A stretch of 10,232 nucleotides of DNA from an uncultured Clostridia bacterium (GCA_938049125.1 CALICR010000012.1:1-10232), one strand, 5' to 3'. Shown: positions 1 to 8,570, numbered from the stretch's first letter. Numbers and translations are program-made. The notes: generated by a model not told the origin, from the letters alone.

Positions 1-25
1 TCCCTACACGACGCTCTTCCGATCT
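1..25. other. Illumina adapter remnant (sequencing artefact)
   Basis: These bases match the last 25 bases of the standard Illumina TruSeq/universal adapter, ending in CGCTCTTCCGATCT. They are not genomic. They show that the left edge of the window is the untrimmed end of an assembled contig. The final two adapter bases plus the first insert base (24-26) read as TAG on the minus strand, which closes the first gene artificially. Confidence 0.98.
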
Positions 26-1256
26 AGAGGAAGTCCTCCTCGGCCATGGACGACACCTCGGTATAGAGGCCCAAGGACGTCAGCTCGTCGGCGATCTTCT
101 GGGCCGTCTGCATCCGCCGGGGGCTGACATTGTTGACGATGAGCTTCGCCGGATTGCCCGGGTCCGCCGAGATGCCCGATGCCTGGAGGCAGGCCTGGAA
201 CGAGCCTTCGCTGAAGACATAGGACGAGGCCAGCGCGCCGTCATAGAGCGGCGAGAGCGGCGAGCAGGGCAGCGCCGCCGCGAGGCCAAAGCCGCCGTAG
301 ATATCCGCCACGATGCTGTCGCGGTCCACGGCGTAGCTCACGCCGGAGCGCAGGGTTCCGCTGTAAAAATACTGGCTGTTCTGGTTGAAGCTGAGGTAGA
401 GCATGGACGTCGTCGGGCAGCCCCAGCGCTCGTTGTCGCTGTGGTAGGCGGCCAGCGAGGACGCGCCGGGGTCCGTGTAGGCCACGTCCGCGCCGCCGAA
501 CTCAAAGGCATTGCGCACCTCCAGCGGGTCGGCGGCGGAGATCAGCTCGATCTGCTCCGCCTCCAGCACCGGCGTCGTGTCCTGCCACCAGCTGCGGTTC
601 CGCAGCAGCATGCTGCCGCTCCGGGCGTAGGGGCCGGAGCCGGTGGGCGTGTCGCTGGTGACCGTGGAGGCCTTGACGATGGGCACGTCCAGCAGCAGCG
701 GCAGCGCCTCGTAGGCCGTGGACAGGCGGATGATGACGCCGTAGGTCCCGTCGGTCTCGACGGAGGTGACGTCGCCGAAGCGCACCTGGTACATGGCCGA
801 GCTGCGCGCCGCGTTCAGCGACGCCGTCACATCCGCGGCGGTCATGGCGGAGCCGTCGGAGAACGTCACGTTCTCCTTGAGGTCGAAGTGCCAGACCGTC
901 CCGTCCTCGGAGACGGCGCTCTGGGCGCAGAGCACCGGCTCCGCCGTGAAGCTGCCGTTCACCACGTAGAGGCTCTCGTAGAGCAGTGAGAGCACAGCCT
1001 GGTTCGTGACACTTCCGGCGGCGTAGGGCTGGAGCCCGGCGCTCTCCTGCCAGGCAATGCCGCAGGTCGTGCGGTTCTCCGGCCCGATGGCCGCCGTGTC
1101 GCCGGACTGGGCAGTATCCTCCCCGGCGGTGTCGGACGTATCCGCCGGAGCAACCTCCGACGGTGTCTCCGCCGGGGTCTTGTCCGCGCCGCAGCCGGAC
1201 AGCAGCCCGGCCAGCAGCGCCAAAAGAAGCAGCATTGCAGAAAGCCTGCGGTACAT
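26..1256 (-). CDS. Family 5 extracellular solute-binding lipoprotein, C-terminus missing at contig edge
   Basis: This is the substrate-binding lipoprotein of a peptide/nickel-type ABC importer, anchored outside the membrane. The chosen start is the ATG at 1254-1256, preceded by AAAGGAGG about 7 bases upstream. Residues 1-22 are a lipoprotein signal: Arg-Arg, then a Leu-rich core, then lipobox LLSGC with Cys22 as the lipidation site. An acidic, Thr/Ala-rich linker follows to about residue 55, as is usual after lipidation. The rest reads like SBP_bac_5: ALLYESLY-like N-terminal segment, WHFDLKENVTFSDG near residue 125, TGSGPY near 215, LYLSFNQNS near 295 and AVDRDSIV near 320. Only 410 residues are present, whereas the family usually has about 500-550, so roughly 100 or more are lost. 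The apparent stop is made by adapter bases. No permease or ATPase genes are in view. The substrate cannot be told; peptide is likeliest by family. The gene lies 32 bases after pgeF with no terminator between, so it is probably co-transcribed. Confidence 0.9.
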
Positions 1257-1288
1257 GGGCTTTCCTCCTTTGCAGGGCACGCGGCCCG

Positions 1289-2101
1289 TTATTTCAGCAC
1301 GATGATGGCGGCCTGGGAGCCGCGCCGGTTCCCCGTGCGGCGGTAGGACCAGTAGCGGTCCTCCCGGCAGCACGTGCAGTCGGGGCAGACGTCGATGTCC
1401 GTCACCCCGGTGCGCCGCAGCCAAAGCGTATTGACCAGCTTGAGGTCCACATGGAACTTCGCCTCCGCGCCGTAGGGCGGCGGGCCGTCCGGCGTGTCAA
1501 TGGCCTCCATCGCATCGGTCCCAAGGGCCGCCAGCATGGCGTCCGGCACCTCCCGGTGGGTCTCAAAGCAGCAGCGGCCGATGCACGGCCCGATGGCCGC
1601 CTGAATTGCACCAGGCCGGGTGCCGTACTCCGCCGTCAGCGTTTCCACTGCCCGGGCAGCAATCCCGGCGGCGGTCCCCCGCCACCCGGCATGGACGGCA
1701 GCAGCCGCCCGGTGCTCCGGGTCGTAGAGCAGAATTGTCGGGCAGTCTGCGCCGTAGGCGGTCAGGGCTACACCCGGCTCGTCCGTCACGAGGCCGTCCC
1801 GTTCCCGGCTGAGGCCGCGGTGGAAGCTGTCCCGGTCCGCCCGGCCCACCCGCTCCACGAGGGTGGAGTGGATCTGCCGGGACTCCACAATGTCCTCCGG
1901 CACGAAGCCCACGGCTGCGCCGAGGCGGCGGAGGTTCTCCCGGACGTTCTCCTCCCGGTCGCCCCGCCGCCAGCCCAGGTTCAGGCTGGCGAGATTCCCC
2001 TCCGAGACACCGCCGAGGCGGGTAGAAAAGCAGTGCGGCGTGTCGATCCGGTCTGAAACCCAGTAGCCGAGCGCGCCGGTCTGTCGGAAGAAAAAGCTCA
2101 T
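1289..2101 (-). CDS. pgeF: Peptidoglycan editing factor PgeF (YfiH/laccase-domain family)
   Basis: This 270-residue protein belongs to the YfiH/DUF152 family. Members were named polyphenol oxidase or laccase-domain proteins. E. coli PgeF removes wrongly incorporated residues from peptidoglycan precursors, and other members act as purine nucleoside phosphorylases or adenosine deaminases. Family marks in order are FSTRLGGVSEG (about 25-35), SRQIHS (His78), ADCPTILL (Cys120), VHAGWRGT (His137) and IGPCIGRCCFE (about 170-180). His78, Cys120 and His137 are the expected metal site. The C-terminal Cys-rich stretch CPDCTCC followed by YWSYRR is also typical. The ATG at 2099-2101 overlaps the secA stop as ATGA, with AGGAGG 4 bases upstream, so translation is probably coupled to secA. 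An in-frame upstream extension exists but would overlap the secA tail and lacks family sequence. Which enzymatic activity dominates here cannot be decided from sequence. Confidence 0.93.
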   Translation of the reverse strand: MSFFFRQTGALGYWVSDRIDTPHCFSTRLGGVSEGNLASLNLGWRRGDREENVRENLRRLGAAVGFVPEDIVESRQIHSTLVERVGRADRDSFHRGLSRERDGLVTDEPGVALTAYGADCPTILLYDPEHRAAAAVHAGWRGTAAGIAARAVETLTAEYGTRPGAIQAAIGPCIGRCCFETHREVPDAMLAALGTDAMEAIDTPDGPPPYGAEAKFHVDLKLVNTLWLRRTGVTDIDVCPDCTCCREDRYWSYRRTGNRRGSQAAIIVLK

Positions 2102-4872
2102 ACTTCCTCCTGATGGCCCGCCAGCCTGGCGAGGTCCTTGTCCCGGCAGCACTTTTTATACTTCTTTCCGCTGCCGCAGGGGCAGGGGTCGTTGGGGCCG
2201 ACCTTGACGGTCCGGCGCACGGGCTGGCGCTTGACGGTCTTGTCGTTCGCTGCGCCCTCCTGGGTGACCGTGGCGACCTTCTTGCGCTTGACCTCCTCAC
2301 GGGGCTTGACCCGGGCGAGGAACAGGCGGCGCACCGTCTCCTCCTGAATGGCCGCGATCATGCTCTCGAACATCTCGTAGCCCTCTTTTTTATAGGCGAT
2401 GACCGGGTCCGTCTGGCCGTAGGCCCGGAGCTGGATGCCCTGCTTGAGGTCGCTCATGGCGTCGATCTGGTCCATCCAGTATTCATCCACGACCCGCAGC
2501 ATGATGACCCGCTCCAGCTCGCGCTGCACCGGCTTGCCCGCCGTGAGGTCGTTCATCTGCTCGATATTGCGGTAGATGTCCTCCGCCTTCTCCAGCAGCC
2601 GGTCCTCCATCTCCTGCTTGCCGAGGCCGCTGAGGCTGCCCTCCAGCACGGTCTTCGGGAACACGGAGGCGAGGCCGTTCAGCAGCTCGCTCAGCTGCTC
2701 CTCGGAGCCGAGGCGGTTCTGCTCGCCGTAGGCCCCATGGACCGCCTGGGCGATGACGTTCTTCATCATCTTGGCGATGGCGGAACGGAGGTCCTCGCCG
2801 TCCAGCACCTGGCGGCGCTGGTCGTAGATGACGGTCCGCTGGGTGTTCATGACGTCGTCGTACTCCAGGACGTTCTTTCTGGCCTGGAAGTTGCGGCTCT
2901 CCACGGTCTTCTGGGCGTTTTCAATGGCGCCGGAGAGGATCTTGGCGTCAATGGGCGTGTCCTCGTCGATCTTCAGCGTATCCATCATGCTCATGATCCG
3001 GTCGGAGCCGAAAAGGCGCATGACGTCGTCCTGGAGCGAGAGGTAGAAGCGCGTCTCGCCGGGGTCGCCCTGACGGCCGGACCGGCCGCGGAGCTGGTTG
3101 TCGATGCGGCGGCTCTCATGCCGCTCGGTGCCCAGGATGAAGAGGCCGCCTGCGGCCTTGACGCGCTCGGACTCGGCGCTCGTCTCCACCTTGTGGGCGG
3201 CGTAGGCCTCCTTGTAGCGCGACCGGACGTCGAGCACCTCCGGGTCCTCTGTCTCGGCGAAGGAGTTGGCCTCGGCCAGCAGCTCCTCGCTGACGCCCGC
3301 CCTGCGCAGGTCCGAGAGAGCCATATATTCGGCGTTGCCGCCCAGCACAATATCGGTGCCGCGGCCCGCCATGTTCGTGGCGATGGTGACGGCGCCGAGT
3401 CGGCCCGCCTGGGCCACGATCTCGGCCTCCTTCTCATGGTGCTTCGCGTTCAGCACCGTGTGGGGCACACCCTCGCGCCGGAGCAGCTTGGAGAGCAGCT
3501 CCGACTTCTCGATGGAGATGGTGCCCACCAGCACGGGCTGGCCCTTCTCGTGGCAGGCCTTGATCTGCGCGATGACGGCGCGGAACTTGCCCGCCTCGGT
3601 CTTGTAGACCACGTCCGGGTTGTCGATGCGTACCACGGGGCGGTTCGTGGGGATCTCCACCACGTCCAGCTTGTAGATGGCGCTGAACTCCTCCTCCTCG
3701 GTCAGGGCCGTGCCGGTCATGCCGGAGAGCTTGCCGTAGAGGCGGAAGAAATTCTGGAACGTGATGGTGGCCAGCGTCTTGCTCTCGTGGGCGACCTCGA
3801 CACCCTCCTTGGCCTCGATGGCCTGGTGCAGGCCCTCGTTGTAGCGGCGGCCGTACATGAGGCGGCCCGTGAACTCGTCCACGATGATGATCTGGCCGTC
3901 CTTGACCACGTAGTCGATGTCCTTTTTCATGAGGCCGCGGGCCTTCATGGCCTGGTTGATGTGGTGGGAGATGGTGGCGTTCTCCGGGTCGGCCAGGTTC
4001 TCGACGCCGAAGTAGCGCTCGGCCTTCTCGATGCCCCGGGCCGTCAGGGAGCAGACGCGGTCCTTTTCGTTGACGATGTAGTCGCAGTCGTAGTCGTCCT
4101 GCTCCTGCTTCTCGTCCAGGTCTGCGAACACCTGGACCTTCATGGTGGAGACCAGCATATCCGCCATTTCGTAGAGCTTCGTGGAGGCCTCGCCGCGGCC
4201 GGAGATGATGAGCGGCGTCCGGGCCTCGTCGATGAGGATGGAGTCCACCTCATCCACGATGGCGAAGGCGTGGCCGCGCTGGACCATCTCGCTCTTGTAG
4301 ATGGCCATGTTGTCGCGCAGATAGTCGAAGCCCAGCTCGTTGTTGGTGCAGTAGGTGATGTCGGCGGCGTAGGCGGCGCGGCGCTCCGCATTGGTCCTGC
4401 CGTGGATGATGAGGCCCACGGTGAGGCCCAGGAAGCGGTAGACCTTGCCCATCCACTCCGAGTCGCGCTTGGCCAGATAGTCGTTGACGGTGACGATGTG
4501 GACGCCCTCGCCGGTCAGCGCGTTGAGGTAGGCCGGGAGGATGGCCACCAGCGTCTTGCCCTCGCCGGTCTTCATCTCGGCGATACGTCCCTGATGCAGG
4601 ACGATGCCGCCGATGAGCTGCACCGGATAGGGCCGCATCCCGAGCACGCGGTCCGCCGCCTCGCGCACCGCCGCGAAGGCCTCGGGCAGCAGGGCGTCCA
4701 GGGTTTCGCCATTCTGATAGCGCTGCTTGAATTCCTCCGTCTTTGCCCGCAGGGCCTCGTCGGACAATTTCTTATAAGAATCCTCCAGAACGAGGATCTG
4801 GTCCAGCTGCGGCTTCAGCCGCTTGACCTCCCGCTCCGACCGGGTCCCGAACAATTTAGCAACCAGTCCCAA
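2098..4872 (-). CDS. secA: Preprotein translocase ATPase SecA
   Basis: SecA is the ATP-driven motor that pushes unfolded preproteins through SecYEG. The start is a TTG at 4870-4872. It gives the family N-terminus MGLVAKLFGTRSEREVKR, and AGAAGGA lies 7 bases upstream. The longer frame to 5028 runs through the promoter and terminator and is not protein-like. The product is 924 residues. Motifs are TGEGKT (Walker A, Lys106), VNDYLAKRD, VDEVDSILIDEAR (206-218), DEFTGR (about 333-338), TISIEKSE (about 450), TNMAGRGTDI (499-508) and RRIDNQLRGRSGRQGD, followed by the helical scaffold/wing region. The C-terminus carries the SEC-C zinc motif CPCGSGKKYKKCC (Cys897, 899, 908, 909), expected to bind phospholipid or SecB-like partners. 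Between the GGN after motif GTDI and the GGLFILGTERHE strand there is a roughly 60-residue charged insert, longer than in Bacillus subtilis and comparable to the longer E. coli form. It is the first gene of the leftward secA-pgeF-lipoprotein unit. Confidence 0.97.
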   Translation of the reverse strand: MGLVAKLFGTRSEREVKRLKPQLDQILVLEDSYKKLSDEALRAKTEEFKQRYQNGETLDALLPEAFAAVREAADRVLGMRPYPVQLIGGIVLHQGRIAEMKTGEGKTLVAILPAYLNALTGEGVHIVTVNDYLAKRDSEWMGKVYRFLGLTVGLIIHGRTNAERRAAYAADITYCTNNELGFDYLRDNMAIYKSEMVQRGHAFAIVDEVDSILIDEARTPLIISGRGEASTKLYEMADMLVSTMKVQVFADLDEKQEQDDYDCDYIVNEKDRVCSLTARGIEKAERYFGVENLADPENATISHHINQAMKARGLMKKDIDYVVKDGQIIIVDEFTGRLMYGRRYNEGLHQAIEAKEGVEVAHESKTLATITFQNFFRLYGKLSGMTGTALTEEEEFSAIYKLDVVEIPTNRPVVRIDNPDVVYKTEAGKFRAVIAQIKACHEKGQPVLVGTISIEKSELLSKLLRREGVPHTVLNAKHHEKEAEIVAQAGRLGAVTIATNMAGRGTDIVLGGNAEYMALSDLRRAGVSEELLAEANSFAETEDPEVLDVRSRYKEAYAAHKVETSAESERVKAAGGLFILGTERHESRRIDNQLRGRSGRQGDPGETRFYLSLQDDVMRLFGSDRIMSMMDTLKIDEDTPIDAKILSGAIENAQKTVESRNFQARKNVLEYDDVMNTQRTVIYDQRRQVLDGEDLRSAIAKMMKNVIAQAVHGAYGEQNRLGSEEQLSELLNGLASVFPKTVLEGSLSGLGKQEMEDRLLEKAEDIYRNIEQMNDLTAGKPVQRELERVIMLRVVDEYWMDQIDAMSDLKQGIQLRAYGQTDPVIAYKKEGYEMFESMIAAIQEETVRRLFLARVKPREEVKRKKVATVTQEGAANDKTVKRQPVRRTVKVGPNDPCPCGSGKKYKKCCRDKDLARLAGHQEEV

Positions 4873-4879
4873 AGCAAAT

Positions 4880-4886
4880 TCCTTCT
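4880..4886 (-). promoter_or_regulatory. Ribosome binding site that fixes the TTG start of secA
   Basis: On the minus strand AGAAGGA sits 7 bases before the TTG at 4870-4872. No ATG or GTG gives the conserved SecA N-terminus, and this site explains why the rare start codon is used. Confidence 0.75.
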
Positions 4887-4917
4887 TTCCGCAGAGTCTC
4901 TTTGCATAATCCAGTTG

Positions 4918-4926
4918 ATTATACCA
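4918..4926 (-). promoter_or_regulatory. secA operon promoter, TGN-extended -10
   Basis: On the minus strand the sequence TGG-TATAAT is a perfect sigma-A -10 hexamer with the TGN extension. The -35 area, 17 bases upstream, is only a T-run with poor TTGACA match, which fits an extended -10 promoter. A start site near 4911 would leave a leader of about 40 bases containing nothing but the ribosome binding site. The promoter lies downstream of the terminator of the ECF operon, so secA starts its own transcript. Confidence 0.75.
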
Positions 4927-4999
4927 TAGATCCCCCCGCAAAAAAAGAAGAATCCGTAAACTTTCTGTCCCGGACCCGGAAATTTCCGCCGCGGCCCGG

Positions 5000-5040
5000 A
5001 AAAAGGGCCCGGCGGGGCCGCAAAGCACGGTCCGCCGGGC
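5000..5040 (-). terminator. Intrinsic terminator of the ECF transporter operon
   Basis: Read on the minus strand, a 9-bp GC stem has arms at 5032-5040 and 5007-5015 (GCCCGGCGG with CCGCCGGGC) and a further small CCG/CGG pairing in its loop. It is followed by CC and TTTTT (5004-5000). It begins 22 bases after the stop of the ECF fusion gene and separates that operon from secA. Confidence 0.88.
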
Positions 5041-5061
5041 ATCTGTTTTGTTTTGTGCGGC

Positions 5062-7707
5062 CTAGGAAAGCAGGCCGTATTTCACCTTGATGCGGTCCAG
5101 CTTTTCCAGCATCGGCTCCGCCGCGACCCAGAGGAAGAAGGCCGTCGCCGCGGCGTGGACGCAGTCCACGGGGAAGCCGGTGACATAATAGGTCAGCAGC
5201 GTCTTCCAACTCAGGCTCCCGGACCCGGCCCAGATCAGCAGCGAGGCGGGGTTCATGATGCCGCCGTAAATGAAGACGGCGCTCAGCGCGCCGAACACGC
5301 ACAGGCTGCCCCGCGTGCGGCGCAGCAGCCCCTTTCGGAACAGCACGCCTGCAAGGAATCCAATGATGCCCATGGCAAACATCTGCCACGGCGTCCAGGG
5401 CCCCTGGGAGAAGAACAGGTTGGAGACCAGCATGGACAGCGCGCCGACCAGAAAGCCGCTCTCGCCGCCCAGGGCCACGCCGGAGATGATGCACATCGCC
5501 ATCACCGGCTTGAAGCTCGGCAGCATGAAGAAGGCCGCCCGGCCCGCCACGGAGATGGCGCAGAGCACGGCGATGACCACCAGCTCCCGCGCCTGGGGCT
5601 TCCGCCCCTCGAATACCAGGAAGAACGGCGTCATGCACTCCAGCAGCACCAGAACGGCGATCAGGCCGTAGCGCTGCGCGCCCAGATAGGATACGCCGAC
5701 GAACAGCGTGACAGGGACCAGCAGCAGTACGGACAGTGCCATGGCCACGGTCCGCTTCGGCAGCTTCCGCTTTCCCGCCGGGATCTGGACCGTCACCGGC
5801 GGCTTCGAGCGGCGGCCGACGGCCAGCGCCAGAATCAGCAGCAGGCCGCAGAACACGGCGTAGATCCCCAGCTGCTTCTCCCCCAGCCCCGTCAGGCCCT
5901 CGGGTCCCACGGCGGCGGACAGGTCGGCGACGCTGGCGGCGTACAGGAAAATGCCCAGCGCCCCAGCGCCGCTGACCGCGGCCAGGACTCTGCGCCACAG
6001 CGGCAGCTTTGCCGGCTTCCAGTCCGGCGTCTCCTCCGCCGGCTCCGGCAGGGGCGGCGCGTCCGCAGGCAGCTCCGGCTCCGGCGGAACGGTACCGCCG
6101 CAGACGATCATCACGTCCTCCGCCGTTACGGCCTGCGGCTCCAGGGGCCGGGCGATACGGTTGGCGGCGGTGGTATAGAAGCTGTTGCCGCTGAAGAAGG
6201 CCCGCGGCGTCGCCTCCGTCACGATGCTGCCGTCGAAGAACAGGGCGCAGCGGTGGGCATACCGGGCGCAGAACTCCACGTCGTGGCTCACCATCAGCAG
6301 CGAGACGCCCTGGGCCAGCAGAGACCGCAGGATTCCGGCAAGCATCTGCTTGAACTCCGCGTCGAGGCCCTTGGTCGGTTCGTCCAAGAGCAGGATCTCC
6401 GGCTGCAGCAGCAGCACCTTGGCCAGTGCGGCGCGCTGCTGCTCGCCGCCGGACAGGTCGAAGGGGTGGCGGTCCAGCAGCGCCTCCAGGCGGCAGAGCT
6501 GCACCATTCGCGCTACCCGCGCCTCCTGCTGTGCCTTGGGCAGTCCGGTGCCGGAGAAAATTTCGAACAGGTCCTCCCGGACCGTCTTTTTTACGAACAG
6601 GGTCTGTGGATTCTGCGGCAGCATCCCCAGCGTGCCCGACACCGTTACGGTGCCGCGGTTCGGCTTTTTCAGGCCGGACAGCAGCTTCAGCGTCGTGCTC
6701 TTGCCCGTACCGTTGCCGCCCAGCAGCGCCAGAAATTCCCCTTTGCCCAGCCGGAGGTCCAGCCCCTTGACCACGTCGGGCGTCTGCTCCTCGTAGCGGA
6801 ACCAGGCCCCCTCCACGGCGATCGCCGGGTCGCGCCTCGGCTGCTTCGGCTCCTCCGGCAGGGGCCGCAGGGGGCGGCGGGCCGCGTAAGCCCGCAGGAA
6901 CTCCCGCCCCTCCCGCACGGTGACGGGGCAGGGCGCGTCGGACTCCACCGCCGCCCAGATGCGCATGGCGGCGGGCATGGCGAGGAACATCCGGTGGCCC
7001 ATGGCCTTGAGCTGGCGCCCCACCTCCGCCGGGGTCCCGGTGCAGAGGAGCCGCCCCGCGTCCATCACCGCCACTGTGGAGGCCAGCGGGAAGGCCTCCT
7101 CCAGCCGGTGCTCCGTCAGCAGGACGGTCGTGCCCAGCTCCCGGTTGATCCTGCCCAGCACCGCCAGGAAGTCCGAGGCAGCGATGGGGTCCAGCTGGCT
7201 CGTCGGCTCATCCAGGATCAGCACATCCGGCTGCATGGCCATGACGGAGGCCAGATTCAAAAGCTGCTTCTGCCCGCCGGACAGCTCCGTCACATTTTTA
7301 TAAAACCACCCCTCGATGCCGAAGAACGACGCCATCTCCGCCACGCGGCGGCGGATGGTCGGGGTATCCTCGCCCAGGCTCTCCAGTCCGAAGGCCAGCT
7401 CATGCCACACCTTGTCGGTGACGATCTGGTTTTCCGGGGACTGCTGAACGAAGCCGATGCGGGCCGCCTGAACCCGGGCGTCCGTCCCCTCCAGCGGCTG
7501 GCCGCGGAACAGGATGCGTCCCGATCGGACGCCGTGGGGCGCGAGCGCGGGCTTCAGCTGCCGCAGCAGCGTGGACTTTCCGCAGCCTGACGGGCCGCAC
7601 AGCACCAAAAATGCGCCCTCCGGCACCGTCAGCGACAGACCGTCAATGGCGTGGGCCGTCTGCTCCGGGTAAGAAAAGGTCAGGTTTTCGATCGTGAACA
7701 GCGCCAT
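5062..7707 (-). CDS. ECF transporter fusion: two ATPase domains plus membrane S-component-like domain
   Basis: This 881-residue protein joins parts that are usually separate in energy-coupling factor importers. ATPase domain 1 (about 1-250) has GPSGCGKST (38-46), a VQQSPENQIV Q-loop, LSGGQ (142-146), LILDEPT and His200. ATPase domain 2 (about 295-515) has GGNGTGKST (330-338), LSGGE (418-422), LLLDEPT (439-445) and His475, so both sites look competent. A Pro/Glu-rich linker follows at about 525-565. The membrane part then has four hydrophobic segments (about 574-596, 612-631, 653-675, 680-699) and an S-component-like region (about 708-865) including RAAFFMLPSFKP and SNLFFSQGPWTPWQM, reminiscent of the CbrT-type cobalamin group. 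The substrate remains unproven. The ATG at 7705-7707 has GGGAGG 7 bases upstream and lies inside the end of ecfT, overlapping by 28 bases. With EcfT this makes a complete transporter from two genes. The identity as an ECF fusion is firm; the ligand is not. Confidence 0.92.
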   Translation of the reverse strand: MALFTIENLTFSYPEQTAHAIDGLSLTVPEGAFLVLCGPSGCGKSTLLRQLKPALAPHGVRSGRILFRGQPLEGTDARVQAARIGFVQQSPENQIVTDKVWHELAFGLESLGEDTPTIRRRVAEMASFFGIEGWFYKNVTELSGGQKQLLNLASVMAMQPDVLILDEPTSQLDPIAASDFLAVLGRINRELGTTVLLTEHRLEEAFPLASTVAVMDAGRLLCTGTPAEVGRQLKAMGHRMFLAMPAAMRIWAAVESDAPCPVTVREGREFLRAYAARRPLRPLPEEPKQPRRDPAIAVEGAWFRYEEQTPDVVKGLDLRLGKGEFLALLGGNGTGKSTTLKLLSGLKKPNRGTVTVSGTLGMLPQNPQTLFVKKTVREDLFEIFSGTGLPKAQQEARVARMVQLCRLEALLDRHPFDLSGGEQQRAALAKVLLLQPEILLLDEPTKGLDAEFKQMLAGILRSLLAQGVSLLMVSHDVEFCARYAHRCALFFDGSIVTEATPRAFFSGNSFYTTAANRIARPLEPQAVTAEDVMIVCGGTVPPEPELPADAPPLPEPAEETPDWKPAKLPLWRRVLAAVSGAGALGIFLYAASVADLSAAVGPEGLTGLGEKQLGIYAVFCGLLLILALAVGRRSKPPVTVQIPAGKRKLPKRTVAMALSVLLLVPVTLFVGVSYLGAQRYGLIAVLVLLECMTPFFLVFEGRKPQARELVVIAVLCAISVAGRAAFFMLPSFKPVMAMCIISGVALGGESGFLVGALSMLVSNLFFSQGPWTPWQMFAMGIIGFLAGVLFRKGLLRRTRGSLCVFGALSAVFIYGGIMNPASLLIWAGSGSLSWKTLLTYYVTGFPVDCVHAAATAFFLWVAAEPMLEKLDRIKVKYGLLS

Positions 7708-8570
7708 TGCCGCGCCTCCCTTCTGTCCAGCAGGACCGGTGTCAGGCACAGGGCCAGATACACCAGATAAAAGCTCACCGTCACCGGCTCAAGCAGCACG
7801 CCGCTCAGCATGGGGTAATACCACCAGCGAAGCCCCTTCGCCGCGGCCCCGCAGGCGAGATACAGGCCGCAGAAGCCCAGAAAGAGCAGGGCGTACCGGT
7901 CCCGCTCCTCCATACGGTAGATGGAAAAGGCGGTGCGGCCCTTGAGGCCGTAGCCCCGGGCCTTCATGCTGTCGGCGGTCTCGACGGCGTTCTCCAGCGC
8001 CCAGGTCACCATGATCGAGAAGACGGTGACGGCCCGCCGGGCACGCTGCCACAGGCTGCCGCTGGCCGTGTCGCGCCCGATGCAGAACTGGGCCTGTCGC
8101 ACAACGTCCATCTGCTGCTTGAACCGGGGCACGAAGCGCAGCGTCATGCTGAGCACCAGCGACAGCGCCGGGATCACCCGGCCGAAGAGATAGACGAACT
8201 TGTCCGAGGTCATGACCCGGTTATAGCACACGAACCACAGCAGCACGGCGCACAGCATGGCGCCCGCCGCGATGCCGTAGAGGATGCTCTCCAGCGTCAG
8301 GGGATTGCCGCTGGGCAGATACGTCAGGATGGTGACGCCCTCGTGGGTGAAGGCGGGGTTCACGATTGCCGCCAGCAGCAGCACCGGCAGGGCGACCCGC
8401 AGGCTGAACCGCAGGCCCTTCCGCCCGTCCAGCCGGATGACGTACAGCACGGCCCCCAGCAGTGAGATGAGCAGGCACACCGGGTGCATCAGCACCATGG
8501 AATAGGCCAGCACCAGGGCAAAAAACAGAAAATTCACCAGCGGGTGATAACGGGAAAAGGCGTCCGACAT
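7680..8570 (-). CDS. ecfT: ECF transporter transmembrane coupling component EcfT
   Basis: EcfT is the membrane protein that couples ATPase movement to the substrate-binding S component. The product has 296 residues. It begins MSDAFSRYHPLVNFLFF, has hydrophobic segments at about 12-45, 55-75, 88-115, 125-145, 220-245 and 255-285, and carries the coupling-helix motif MKARGYGLKGR with Ala-Arg-Gly at 204-206. Many EcfT proteins have two such Ala-Arg-Gly-type motifs. The region where the first would sit (about 155-170, VRQAQFCIGRD) is degenerate here, perhaps adapted to the fused ATPase pair. The ATG at 8568-8570 is preceded by GAGGAG 6 bases upstream. The 3' end overlaps the fused A-A-S gene by 28 bases, so the two are translated from one transcript and probably coupled. 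The upstream in-frame extension lies in the structured leader and is not protein-like. Confidence 0.93.
   Translation of the reverse strand: MSDAFSRYHPLVNFLFFALVLAYSMVLMHPVCLLISLLGAVLYVIRLDGRKGLRFSLRVALPVLLLAAIVNPAFTHEGVTILTYLPSGNPLTLESILYGIAAGAMLCAVLLWFVCYNRVMTSDKFVYLFGRVIPALSLVLSMTLRFVPRFKQQMDVVRQAQFCIGRDTASGSLWQRARRAVTVFSIMVTWALENAVETADSMKARGYGLKGRTAFSIYRMEERDRYALLFLGFCGLYLACGAAAKGLRWWYYPMLSGVLLEPVTVSFYLVYLALCLTPVLLDRREARQWRCSRSKT

Noticed and set aside
2113..7590. Very long open frames on the plus strand opposite secA and opposite the ECF fusion gene
   Set aside because: They are antisense shadows that arise because high-GC codon use leaves few stops. They are rich in His, Arg, Gly and Gln, lack motifs, and overlap firmly identified genes.
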